Assembly (NCBI RefSeq): GCF_014697355.1
Contig: NZ_JACJRQ010000009.1
Span: forward strand, 168,440 to 232,439
Length of the DNA: 64,000 nt
Reading direction: 5' to 3'
Source of the DNA: Nostoc calcicola FACHB-3891
Lineage (GTDB): Bacteria > Cyanobacteriota > Cyanobacteriia > Cyanobacteriales > Nostocaceae
Shown here: piece after piece, positions 57,041-64,000 of the stretch
Position numbering within the stretch: position 1 is the first letter of the stretch
How the letters are laid out: every line of letters begins with the position of its first letter
Program-made: the position numbers and the translations under genes
Notes under the pieces: model-generated
What the model was told of the DNA's origin: nothing
Seen by the model: the letters and a program-made list of their open reading frames with translations, nothing else
Databases searched by the model: none

Positions 57041-58108
57041 TTAAATTAATTGATAAACTGCACTCGCTTGAAAACTGTTTAGGAAATACTCAGCCCTTAG
57101 CTTGCCTCTGGTTTCACAAGTTTTCAAATAATTGTGAGTATCGAAAATTAATGAAGTATCCAAAGCTTTTTCTGCTGCTTCAGATAAGCTATTGAAGTAC
57201 ATAGGATAATCTTTGCCCAAGTACTCCACTACTGCTGGTAAGGGATTAACTAAGAGTGGAGTTGCTCTGGCAATACATTCTACAACTGCTGTGTTAGCAC
57301 TGCTATCATATAAATCCATAAAAACTAGATTTTCTGATAACAGTTCATCGTATTCATCATTTGGTATATGAATAAGCTCTGTAGTATTATTATAATATTC
57401 TCGGTCTATCTGTAATTGTTCAATTTCTTTTTCAACTTGCATTAAATTGTTTATTTCTTGCTCTGCCAAAGGCGAATACATTGGGATTAATCTAATTTTT
57501 GCGTATTTTAAGGAATTATTTTGCCCAATAGGTAACTGGTAAATGGCATGAAGTTTGCGTAACCACCAGCCAACTTGCACAATTTTTTTCTGACTATTAT
57601 TGAGGAATTTGTCAAAATCAAATTGTAATTCTGGTATTTCTGTAGGATAAATCAAAGTAGAAACTGGTTTAGCTGTTTGTGTTCTCAACCATTGGGCATA
57701 ATACTCAGACAAGGAAAACAAACCAACACAATAATCAAGACTTTGTTTCCAGATATCTTTAGCAAAGATTGTTTGAGGAGAACTATCATATAAAAACCAA
57801 GTAGGCATATTTGGCGGATTATGGATGATACCTACCCAAGGTTGAGTATAAGGTGTAATGCCTTTTTCCTCTGAAGTAGCAAGCAAATCGTAAAGACCAT
57901 GTTTTTTGATTTTTTCTAAAACTGCATCGGTTCTTTTACCTGTTTTCTTGTGTTTCCAGGCAAAGTTATTCTCGATAAAGTCATCAAAGTAGATACCGCG
58001 ATCGCTATGCAGTGGTTTTAAAGCATTGATAGCAAAATTCCAACCACTACGATGAAAATCAAGGGTAGTTGGGTAAGATAAATTAATTTTACAAGCAGTA
58101 TGGTTCAT
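57041..58108 (-). CDS. Putative GT-B glycosyltransferase
   Basis: The 355-residue protein resembles GT4-like enzymes. The N-terminal half has HRSGWNFAINAL and GIIHNPPNMPTWFLYD. The C-terminal half has KIVQVGWWLRKLHAIYQLP and a donor-site-like region MDLYDSSANTAVVECIARAT with PLLVNPLPAVVEYLG, fitting the E-x7-E type pattern loosely. It begins 7 bases after the stop of the glycosyltransferase at 58116, so they form one unit. A role in glycosylating the upstream peptide or a cell-surface glycan is inference. The exact family is uncertain. Confidence 0.7.
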   Translation of the reverse strand: MNHTACKINLSYPTTLDFHRSGWNFAINALKPLHSDRGIYFDDFIENNFAWKHKKTGKRTDAVLEKIKKHGLYDLLATSEEKGITPYTQPWVGIIHNPPNMPTWFLYDSSPQTIFAKDIWKQSLDYCVGLFSLSEYYAQWLRTQTAKPVSTLIYPTEIPELQFDFDKFLNNSQKKIVQVGWWLRKLHAIYQLPIGQNNSLKYAKIRLIPMYSPLAEQEINNLMQVEKEIEQLQIDREYYNNTTELIHIPNDEYDELLSENLVFMDLYDSSANTAVVECIARATPLLVNPLPAVVEYLGKDYPMYFNSLSEAAEKALDTSLIFDTHNYLKTCETRGKLRAEYFLNSFQASAVYQLI

Positions 58109-58115
58109 AGTTGAT

Positions 58116-59279
58116 TTACAACCAGCTTTCGATTAAGTCGGATGCTGCGATTAAACCCTGTTCAGCTTTGATTTTTTCACCGACTTCAACAGCCCGTTTT
58201 TGATAATCAGGCGTCAATATTTTCTTCTGTAAAACATTAGCAATTCCATCCACTGTCAGCTTCTGTGAATCCATGACAGATCCCACCCCTAATTTCAGCG
58301 CCTGTAGCGCATTATAAAATTGATCGTGGCCTAAGGGTTCTACCAAAACTGGACAGCCATTCCGCAGCGATCGCGCAATTGACCCCACTCCACCATGAGT
58401 AATCAAAGCAGCTGCACGGGACAACAACCAATCATGGGATATCAAACCATCTAGAAACATAACGTTATCTCGAGCGATGTCTGATGGCAAATGACTTTCA
58501 TTGAAGCCAGCCCAACCTTGTTGAATCACAATTCGGCGACCCAATTTAGCCGCAGCGCGGACGTGAACTTCCACAATTCCCTGAGGATTTACCGCAGGTA
58601 TACTACTATATGAAAGCACTAAAGGTTTGGGTTCTTGCTCAACAAATTCCCTCAGTTCTTTACTTGGTTCCCAGCTGCTCCAATCTGGATCTTCATAAAA
58701 CCAGAAACCTGTTTGATATACTTGGGAATATTCTGGAAGTAAGTGGCAAAAATAGGGACTGGCTGCCAAAATAAAACGACTAAAATCATTGTTATTTTCC
58801 CAACTACCAGGATCTATTTCCTCTTCAGTTTCTGGTCTGGGAAAGCACAGAGGAAACGGAGTCACAGAAGAACGAACATAGGAAATATCATAAATATCTG
58901 CCACCAATGCTGCAACTGCATCCTGCAAAATACAAGAAATCAGCATATCTGCACCATTACACGCCTCTAACAGACAGTCCACACTCAGCCTCATGTCGTG
59001 GACAAACTCCGCATTGATAAACTTTTCCTTGTCTGGTGACTCTGTTCTTAATATAGGCAGGTGGTTCCATAGTTTGGCATGGCGTTGCACTTCTTGAGGG
59101 CCTAAATTTGGACGACCGATAGCAAGTGGTTCCAGTCCAGCTTTTAAAACATAGGGGTATATACTCTCATTTACCACCATCCGTACTTGATGCCCTCTAG
59201 TTTTCAGGACTTTTCCCAGTGCAATGTAAGGCAAATAGTCTCCTAATGTACCGTAACTTGTAATAACTATGGTGCTCAT
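58116..59279 (-). CDS. UGT/MGT-type glycosyltransferase (GT1 family)
   Basis: The 387-residue GT-B enzyme has N-terminal ITSYGTLGDYLPYIALGKVL and RGHQVRMVVNESIYPYV. The C-terminal donor-binding motif LITHGGVGSIARSLRNGCPV with EPLGHDQFYNALQAL is typical of natural-product and macrolide-type glycosyltransferases. It has no membrane segment. It would transfer a sugar from a nucleotide donor to a small molecule, lipid or peptide. It lies about 200 bases downstream of the double-glycine peptide gene on the same strand and immediately upstream of another glycosyltransferase gene. Confidence 0.88.
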   Translation of the reverse strand: MSTIVITSYGTLGDYLPYIALGKVLKTRGHQVRMVVNESIYPYVLKAGLEPLAIGRPNLGPQEVQRHAKLWNHLPILRTESPDKEKFINAEFVHDMRLSVDCLLEACNGADMLISCILQDAVAALVADIYDISYVRSSVTPFPLCFPRPETEEEIDPGSWENNNDFSRFILAASPYFCHLLPEYSQVYQTGFWFYEDPDWSSWEPSKELREFVEQEPKPLVLSYSSIPAVNPQGIVEVHVRAAAKLGRRIVIQQGWAGFNESHLPSDIARDNVMFLDGLISHDWLLSRAAALITHGGVGSIARSLRNGCPVLVEPLGHDQFYNALQALKLGVGSVMDSQKLTVDGIANVLQKKILTPDYQKRAVEVGEKIKAEQGLIAASDLIESWL

Positions 59280-59330
59280 GTTAATAAATTCAAGTAAAAA
59301 TCTGACAATTGTGAATACAGAATTATGAAT

Positions 59331-59367
59331 AAAATCAGGTGTAAATTATAATTCACACCTGATTTTA
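59331..59367 (-). terminator. Hairpin between peptide gene and glycosyltransferase genes
   Basis: A 12-base perfect stem (AAAATCAGGTGT / ACACCTGATTTT) with an ATTATAAT-containing loop. It could be a partial terminator allowing more peptide than enzyme to be made, or an mRNA-stabilising structure. The T run after it is short, so efficiency is uncertain. Confidence 0.5.
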
Positions 59368-59481
59368 AATACCTTGAAAAAGGTAGAAAAAACTAGGAAA
59401 TATAACTACTCATTCCAAACATCTATCTTAGTAATACTCACAGTATGGGTACTACAAGGTAAAACACCCCAATTCATCCGT

Positions 59482-59673
59482 CTATGTTCCAACGACGACT
59501 GTAAAGGTGTCATCAACAAAATCAGTTCTAGTTATTAATTTTCCAGTGCCAGGATTTATAGTCGTGCGTATATTAGCTATAGCTAATCCACCTACTATTT
59601 GCATCAATTCTTCTTCTGATAGTTCACCTTCTATAAAATCATTGCTGGTGGTTTGGTTTTGTAAAGGATTCAT
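59482..59673 (-). CDS. Double-glycine leader precursor peptide (bacteriocin/RiPP-like)
   Basis: The 63-residue peptide has a hydrophilic leader ending GELSEEELMQIVGG (double glycine at 28-29), the classic pattern cleaved by C39-type peptidases and found in cyanobacterial bacteriocin-like families. The core (30-63) starts LAIANIRTTINPGTG and ends DDTFTVVVGT. It contains eight Thr and no Ser or Cys, which argues against lanthionine or disulphide chemistry. Two glycosyltransferase genes follow on the same strand, so O-glycosylation of Thr is an attractive but untested idea. No C39 transporter is in the window. GGAAAC upstream is only a weak ribosome binding site. Confidence 0.72.
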   Translation of the reverse strand: MNPLQNQTTSNDFIEGELSEEELMQIVGGLAIANIRTTINPGTGKLITRTDFVDDTFTVVVGT

Positions 59674-60064
59674 ATTTGTTTCCTTAATTTACGAAGTATC
59701 GATTAACACTAATTATTATTCCATACTTTTTCTAGCAATTGCGAGGAGAGTTAAGACATTTAAGAGATTTAGTAAGCAGGCCGGTGTGAATATTTATTGT
59801 TAGGAACAGGCAGGAGACAAGAAGCAGAAAGCATAAGTAAAGAGGGTTTTAGCTTAGTTTATATTTCTTCACTTAGTTTGGTTTTTTTGAGTCGTTTCAC
59901 TTAGCTTTTTAATCAAAAATTAATATTAACTTTATTATTTCTTGATAAAAGTGTAAGTTGAGCTAAATTAAGAACTCCTCTCCACATCTGTCCTCGAAAC
60001 AAAGAGGGATTACTAGTATAATTTTAGACTTTTAAAGCATCCTCTAGGCACTGTCTGTCACTAA

Positions 60065-60334
60065 TAGACCTCTTGCATAAATAATTTTTTGTCGGGCTAC
60101 GCCCCGCTTCTCTACGAGACGCACTCGCGTTCGCTAACACGCAAAGGCAAGGCAGCGCGGTCTTGGGGGTTTCCCCCATGAGCGACTGCCGCGCAAAAGC
60201 GCAAAGAAGAATGTTCAGGACTTCTCTTTTTTTATGTGACTAGATTTGTTCGTATATTAGACCTCTTGCATAAATAATTTTTTGTCTCACGCAAAGGCGC
60301 AAAGGCGCAAAGAAGGACTTTTGCAAGAGGTCTA
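60065..60334. mobile_element. TAGACCTCTTGCA MITE-like elements
   Basis: The end sequence TAGACCTCTTGCATAAATAA occurs in direct orientation at 60065 and 60258, and inverted (TTTTGCAAGAGGTCTA) at 60319-60334. The right 77 bases (60258-60334) form a complete small element. The left part contains TCTCTACGAGACGC and GCGTTCGCTAAC repeat sequence. Confidence 0.75.
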
Positions 60335-60503
60335 TTATATTTTTCGCTTCGGATTTTAATCTAGATGTATTAGGATTAAGTATAATTTAATATAATTGGG
60401 AGAAAGCACGGGTATTAGATTAATATCTAGGTTAAATCAGACATTTTTCAGACCCATAAATTGTTAATTTAATCAACAGATTTTACAACTTTTGTAAACA
60501 CAC

Positions 60504-60600
60504 TATAGACAGATGAACTGAAATGAAAGTAATTCTAAATTAGCTAGGTATGGTAAACACTTGGTATATATAAGGCGTGGCTTTTAGCCATGCCTTTTTC
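60504..60600 (+). ncRNA. NsiR1-like sRNA repeat unit C
   Basis: A candidate -10 TATAGA (60504-60509) precedes AGATGAACTGAAATGAAAGT. The middle block is AATTCTAAATTAGCTAGGTA, then TGGTAAACACTTGGTATATA. The stem GGCGTGGCT / AGCCATGCC (60574-60582, 60586-60594) is followed by TTTTTC. Confidence 0.65.
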
Positions 60601-60754
60601 GTGAGTAATACCAAAAAAAACTTATGCCTAGATAGTACCGTCATGAAGTCAAAAGTCAAAAGTCAAATAGTAATCGTATATATAGGACTACTATTTGATT
60701 TTTGAACAGATTCGTAGGGGAGCCAGCGCTGTGCGGGGGTTCCAAGAGTTGAGG

Positions 60755-60865
60755 CAATACGGTTCGGTTAAAGGGGAAAGGTTTCAAATACATCCTTTAC
60801 CCCTTACCCCTTAACCTTTTCTCAGACCACAAGGGAAGTTCATACTGCTTATCCGAACCTTATTG
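60755..60865. mobile_element. CAATACGGTTCGG MITE-like element, copy 3
   Basis: A 111-base copy with ends CAATACGGTTCGGTTAA and TTATCCGAACCTTATTG. It is shorter in the AAAGGGG interior than the copies at 31546 and 37054, and lies between sRNA-like units. Confidence 0.78.
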
Positions 60866-61239
60866 AGAGTTGAGGCGACTGGCGTTGCGTTATCGGCGAG
60901 AGTACGGCACTATTATTAAGGATTCGGTGCCGTACTCTCCCCGATAACGCATCCTACAAATATTTAATGTTGTTCAAAAATCAAACCGGATTCCTATATT
61001 TTGATATAAATAAGAAATTAATATCAAGCTACAACATGTTTGATACCCTACCAAAGGAATAGAAAATTTTCTAAAAAACTGTTGTTTAGTGTTCTAAAAT
61101 ACTATATGTAGATAGGCCATGCAGCAAGAAAGCATATATACCATATATAGAGCAATCTTCGTATCATTCTATGGATAGTAGAAATAACTATTTTTGAGAG
61201 TTAATATTCAGCCTGTTAATGCCTGAAAAACGTGTATGT

Positions 61240-61269
61240 ACCCTGGAATAATACCCAGGGTTTTTTTTC
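61240..61269 (+). terminator. Intrinsic terminator, possible separate small RNA
   Basis: The stem ACCCTGG / CCAGGGT (61240-61246, 61255-61261) is followed by eight T. No gene lies upstream within 1 kb on this strand, so it may end a short RNA starting somewhere after 61130. Confidence 0.55.
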
Positions 61270-61329
61270 AACCCTCATATCAGCTAAAGAGAAACTTTCA
61301 AATCTTTCTGTTGCAAATTATGCTGCCCT

Positions 61330-61380
61330 ACTAAAACTGAAGTCAGTGTAATTCTGATTTAGCTAGATGTGGTAATACAA
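61330..61380 (+). ncRNA. Partial NsiR1-like unit lacking a terminator
   Basis: ACTGAAGTCAGTGTAATTCT followed by GATTTAGCTAGATGTGGTAA aligns with the middle of unit C, but the -10 region and the hairpin are missing. It is probably a decayed copy. Confidence 0.4.
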
Positions 61381-61601
61381 ATTATCGGTGAAAATGCTTC
61401 TAATTATCTTAGGACTTAAAACTAACCGTAACTTTAGCAATTAACTGTGTAAATATTTAGTATAAAATAAATTATAAATTACTTAATTTTTATCGTACTT
61501 AAGCTTAGTGAATTGTATATTTTTATATATACTTAAAATAAAAAAGTAATTATTTTGACAAATTTATTAGATATCAAATTTCACAATATTTAGACACACC
61601 C

Positions 61602-61702
61602 TCTAGGATGATGATCTGTAAACAGAGTAGAACTAAATTAATTTAGTACGTTGTTAAGCACAGCAATTATTCAGGTTTGGTTTAGAGCCAAACCTTTTTT
61701 TA
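61602..61702 (+). ncRNA. NsiR1-like sRNA repeat unit D
   Basis: The 5' block TAGACACACCCTCTAGGATG is followed by ATGATCTG, then AACTAAATTAATTTAGTACG. The stem AGGTTTGG / CCAAACCT (61673-61680, 61688-61695) is followed by TTTTTTATT. Confidence 0.65.
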
Positions 61703-61732
61703 TTCACTAACCAGGAAATGGTATATCAGATT

Positions 61733-61850
61733 TCCGAATATTTGGACACAGCCTATAGGAAGATGAACTAAAGTAAGAGTAAGTCTAAATTAATCTTGGT
61801 GTAGTAAATGCTTGGTATATATAGAGGCTTGGTCTAGCCAAGCCTTTTAT
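61733..61850 (+). ncRNA. NsiR1-like sRNA repeat unit E
   Basis: TCCGAA (61733-61738), 15 bases, then TATAGG (61754-61759) could form a promoter; TCCGAA is one base from the DIF+ motif TCCGGA of heterocyst-type promoters. AAGATGAACT and AGTCTAAATTAATCTTGGTG follow, then the stem AGGCTTGG / CCAAGCCT (61825-61832, 61838-61845) and TTTATT. Confidence 0.68.
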
Positions 61851-61901
61851 TATGATTATTAAGTAATTCTTTACCATTTTTTAGAATCTTTGGACACAGC
61901 C

Positions 61902-62003
61902 TATAGGAAGATGAACTGTCTTTAAAGTCAGTCTAAATTAATTTGGGATGTCTCTTTAAGCACTAAATATATCGAGGCTTAGCTCAGTGCTAAGCCTTTT
62001 TTG
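61902..62003 (+). ncRNA. NsiR1-like sRNA repeat unit F
   Basis: TATAGG (61902-61907) within TGGACACAGCCTATAGGAAG is identical to unit E in that block. GATGAACTGTC and AGTCTAAATTAATTTGGGAT follow, then the stem AGGCTTAGC / GCTAAGCCT (61975-61983, 61989-61997) and TTTTT. Units D, E and F are about 150 bases apart, head to tail. Confidence 0.67.
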
Positions 62004-62129
62004 TGAGGTATTGCTGCAATTACGAAGCTGATTGCAAAATAATCATAGATATTATGAAATAATTGCATGACTGACTATATATTTTAGCCTGGTAGATGCG
62101 ATCCTAATATCAGGGAATAAAGATGGATA

Positions 62130-62160
62130 CCCCTGGTGTTGACTTGACCAGGGGCTTTTT
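62130..62160 (+). terminator. Intrinsic terminator downstream of the sRNA-like array
   Basis: The stem CCCCTGGT / ACCAGGGG (62130-62137, 62147-62154) is followed by CTTTTT. A short RNA could precede it. The rest of 62161-62690 shows no gene I can support. Confidence 0.6.
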
Positions 62161-62691
62161 GATTTACTGTAGAGTGCGGCGATCGCATTCTCGCCCATAG
62201 ATTTATTGTCCTCTCAAAGCTAAAGAGCGATCGCCTAGACTATCTATCAAAAGCAACCGGCGGCTGGAAAAGACAAGGGGACAAGGAAATAAGGGAAATG
62301 AGGGAGGAGTTTTTCCCCACATCCAGTACCTGTTACTCCCTATGTAATAGTGCGTGTAATCAGGAAGCAAACGAGATTATACTTAGTTTAACTAATTATT
62401 AGTTATACATAAATTTTAAAAATCATATATTTTCTTGTCTCAGGACTTGAATTTTACCTATGGACATGTAATACTCCTAAAATAAACACCGTAAAGTCGG
62501 TACATAAACAGTACTTTGCAAATGGCGAGTACTTTACAGCTAAATTATTCACATCCTTGTAATGCTCATGCAGAGATAAATTTTGTGGGTCATATCTGTT
62601 CTTTGGTGATTGATAGAAATAAATAAGGTAGTCAATCACTAGAAAGTCCCACAACCAAAAATAAAAAAGGTTTTCTCCTCTACTCCCTTTC

Positions 62692-62820
62692 AGGACTTAC
62701 GCAAAAATAGCTAACTTCGCTTAATTTATCGAACCGCCTTCTCTACGAGAGGCTTTCGCCAACGCGCTTCGCGTCTCGTAGAGAAGAACGCCAAGAGTTC
62801 GTAGAGTTTGCGTAAGTCCT
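62692..62820. mobile_element. AGGACTTACGCAA MITE-like element, copy 2
   Basis: A 129-base element with ends AGGACTTACGCAAA and TTTGCGTAAGTCCT and a CTTCTCTACGAGA.../TCTCGTAGAGAAG interior. It lies 48 bases upstream of the oxidoreductase start and so probably displaced or contributes part of its promoter. Confidence 0.8.
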
Positions 62821-62868
62821 ACCTTTTTCAAGTTAGGTCTAATCACAAAATCACAAATGGTATGACTT

Positions 62869-63738
62869 ATGAGCTTAAATAGCCAAGTTCTAGACAGACC
62901 GATTTTTGAGGATTTGCCATCTGTAGAAGCTAACCTCAGTTACCTGCTGCCAATGACAGATAAGCTTTTCAGCTACGCTTATGAACCACCATCAGATGTT
63001 CTCCGTTCTAATGGCAGCTATCAGTCATACAAGGTGCCAATCTATAATGCTCGTTCGATCTCAAAGAATATCTCGCTAGATCGAGAAGGTTTCGCATTTA
63101 GCGAGCATAATACCAGCATCCGTAACTTTTACGATGAAGAGGAGATACGCCAAGTTTACTACCCAGAAGCCAAACAGTTATTAAAAGAAGTGACTGGTGC
63201 AACTGAGGTAGTAATATTCGATCGCACCTTGCGTAATGCCGCACTGATGAAGCAGGACATCAACAATGGCATTAGGGAACCTGTGAAGCGCGTACACAAT
63301 GACTTTAGCCTTTCCGGTGGACATAGACGCGCACGCAGGGAGTTGGCAGCACAGGGTATAGATAACATTGACAGCCTGTTAGAACAACGGTTTGCGATCG
63401 TCAATCTTTGGCGAGGAATTGGTGACACAATTCAAGAATCACCATTAACACTATGTGATGCCCAAAGTGTTGCACCAACAGATCTGGTAGTTAATGATCT
63501 AGTGTACCGCGATCGCATCGGTGAAACTTACGCCGTCACTTACAACCCAAAACATAAGTGGTACTACTTCCCCCAAATGCAAAGGAACGAAGCGCTATTT
63601 ATCAAGTGTTTCGACTCCGCAGAGGATGGACGTGCCCGCTTTGCACTCCATACAGCATTTGAAGATCCCACCAGCCCACCGAATGCACCTCCACGGGAGA
63701 GTATCGAGTTGCGGACATTCGTGTTCTATCCTAAATAG
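62869..63738 (+). CDS. CmcJ/NvfI family oxidoreductase (2OG-Fe(II)-like)
   Basis: The 289-residue protein matches the AsaB/GA4-desaturase/CmcJ-like family. VTGATEVVIFDRTLRN precedes the iron-binding HND in VKRVHNDFSLSG, then RFAIVNLWRGIGD, TYNPKHKWYYFPQMQRNEAL and the conserved ending FALHTAFEDPTSPPNAPPRE with SIELRTFVFYP. Relatives act in fungal and bacterial secondary metabolism; the substrate here is unknown. It could belong with the peptide/glycosyltransferase cassette, but it lies 3 kb away, beyond the sRNA-like units. Confidence 0.87.
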   Translation: MSLNSQVLDRPIFEDLPSVEANLSYLLPMTDKLFSYAYEPPSDVLRSNGSYQSYKVPIYNARSISKNISLDREGFAFSEHNTSIRNFYDEEEIRQVYYPEAKQLLKEVTGATEVVIFDRTLRNAALMKQDINNGIREPVKRVHNDFSLSGGHRRARRELAAQGIDNIDSLLEQRFAIVNLWRGIGDTIQESPLTLCDAQSVAPTDLVVNDLVYRDRIGETYAVTYNPKHKWYYFPQMQRNEALFIKCFDSAEDGRARFALHTAFEDPTSPPNAPPRESIELRTFVFYPK

Positions 63739-63857
63739 TTTAGTAGTGCTGAATGCGATTGAGGGCAGAATATATCATTGGTGTCAACTTAAGCTAAAAA
63801 TAGCTGAAATGCCCCTACAATTTTCTTTACAAATGATTAGCTGGACACGATATCATA

Positions 63858-64000
63858 TCATGTCCGGGTAATCGCTTACGATAAAAGAAGTGAGTGCAAA
63901 GATGACCAATGCCGAAACGAATTAGTGTAGCCGCACATCTAAGTCTAGAAGAATTAGAAAAACATTACCGTCAAGCTAAAGATGGTATAGAAAGCCGTCA
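63858..64000 (+). mobile_element. Left end of an IS630-type insertion sequence (continues beyond window)
   Basis: The terminus TCATGTCCGGGTAATCGCTT is preceded by TA (63856-63857). It matches the ends of the two MITEs at 4729 and 56775. A transposase gene starts 51 bases inside. The right end is outside the window. Confidence 0.75.
63909..64000 (+). CDS. IS630-type transposase, N-terminal fragment (cut by window edge)
   Basis: ATG 63909 opens MPKRISVAAHLSLEELEKHY then RQAKDGIESR, the helical N-terminus typical of cyanobacterial IS630-family transposases. Only about 30 residues are visible, so integrity cannot be judged. Confidence 0.75.
   Translation, partial: MPKRISVAAHLSLEELEKHYRQAKDGIESR

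Noticed and set aside
62454..62654. 66-codon minus-strand ORF upstream of the oxidoreductase gene
   Set aside because: It lacks a ribosome binding site and coding-like composition, and lies in non-coding repeat-rich sequence.

Overview
The window reads as a chromosomal segment of a filamentous, heterocyst-type cyanobacterium (Nostocales grade). This rests on abundant HIP1 octamers (GCGATCGC), FtrV of ferredoxin-thioredoxin reductase, split PurS/PurQ, XisH/XisI factors, CHAT/CHASE2/AAA-like signalling proteins, WD40-STAND proteins, many short interspersed repeats, and a cluster of short repeated units resembling Nostocales NsiR1 sRNA arrays. No species can be named from sequence reading alone.

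Layout: 0.1-0.7 kb is ribosomal protein L25. 1.0-10.0 kb is an exported/surface block: a DUF928 protein, a CHAT-TPR protein, a TPS-secreted haemagglutinin-like exoprotein and an AAA-CHASE2 sensor. 10.8-14.6 kb is a large RTX protein with an N-terminal HExxH region and FG-GAP repeats. 14.9-22.2 kb holds a haem-oxygenase-like enzyme, a vMAP-like AAA protein, an APH/P-loop kinase fusion, a YdcF protein, FtrV and a Uma2 nuclease. 22.3-27.1 kb is a three-gene STAND operon (NACHT, 14-blade WD40, second NACHT). 27.7-41.6 kb carries a PP2C phosphatase, NfeD/SPFH, a Zur-like repressor, PurS/PurQ, an ABC exporter, a TPR protein, a GNAT, a quinone-oxidoreductase-like enzyme and a Ser/Thr kinase. 42.0-49.8 kb has xisI, an xisH broken by a MITE-like element, an Omp85 protein, an orphan CRISPR array, an LpxB-related protein and a NarL-type regulator. 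51.7-54.8 kb is a cluster of two-component proteins, with a histidine kinase fossil upstream.

The last 10 kb is the most unusual. A 63-residue double-glycine-type precursor peptide lies upstream of two tightly spaced glycosyltransferase genes, suggesting a glycosylated ribosomal peptide. This cassette sits inside a set of at least six short non-coding units. Each has a shared 5' block, a shared middle block and an intrinsic-terminator hairpin whose stem varies between copies with mostly compensatory changes. A CmcJ/NvfI-type oxidoreductase gene follows, and an IS630-type transposase begins at the right edge.

The intergenic DNA is saturated with small repeats: several MITE-like families, one sharing its termini with the IS630-type element at the edge, palindromic GTAGGGGC repeats, minisatellites and low-complexity tracts. 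In at least two places these have altered genes: xisH is interrupted, and the end of the haem-oxygenase-like gene is supplied by a repeat. All functional calls come from reading translated sequence and known family motifs; no database search was possible.
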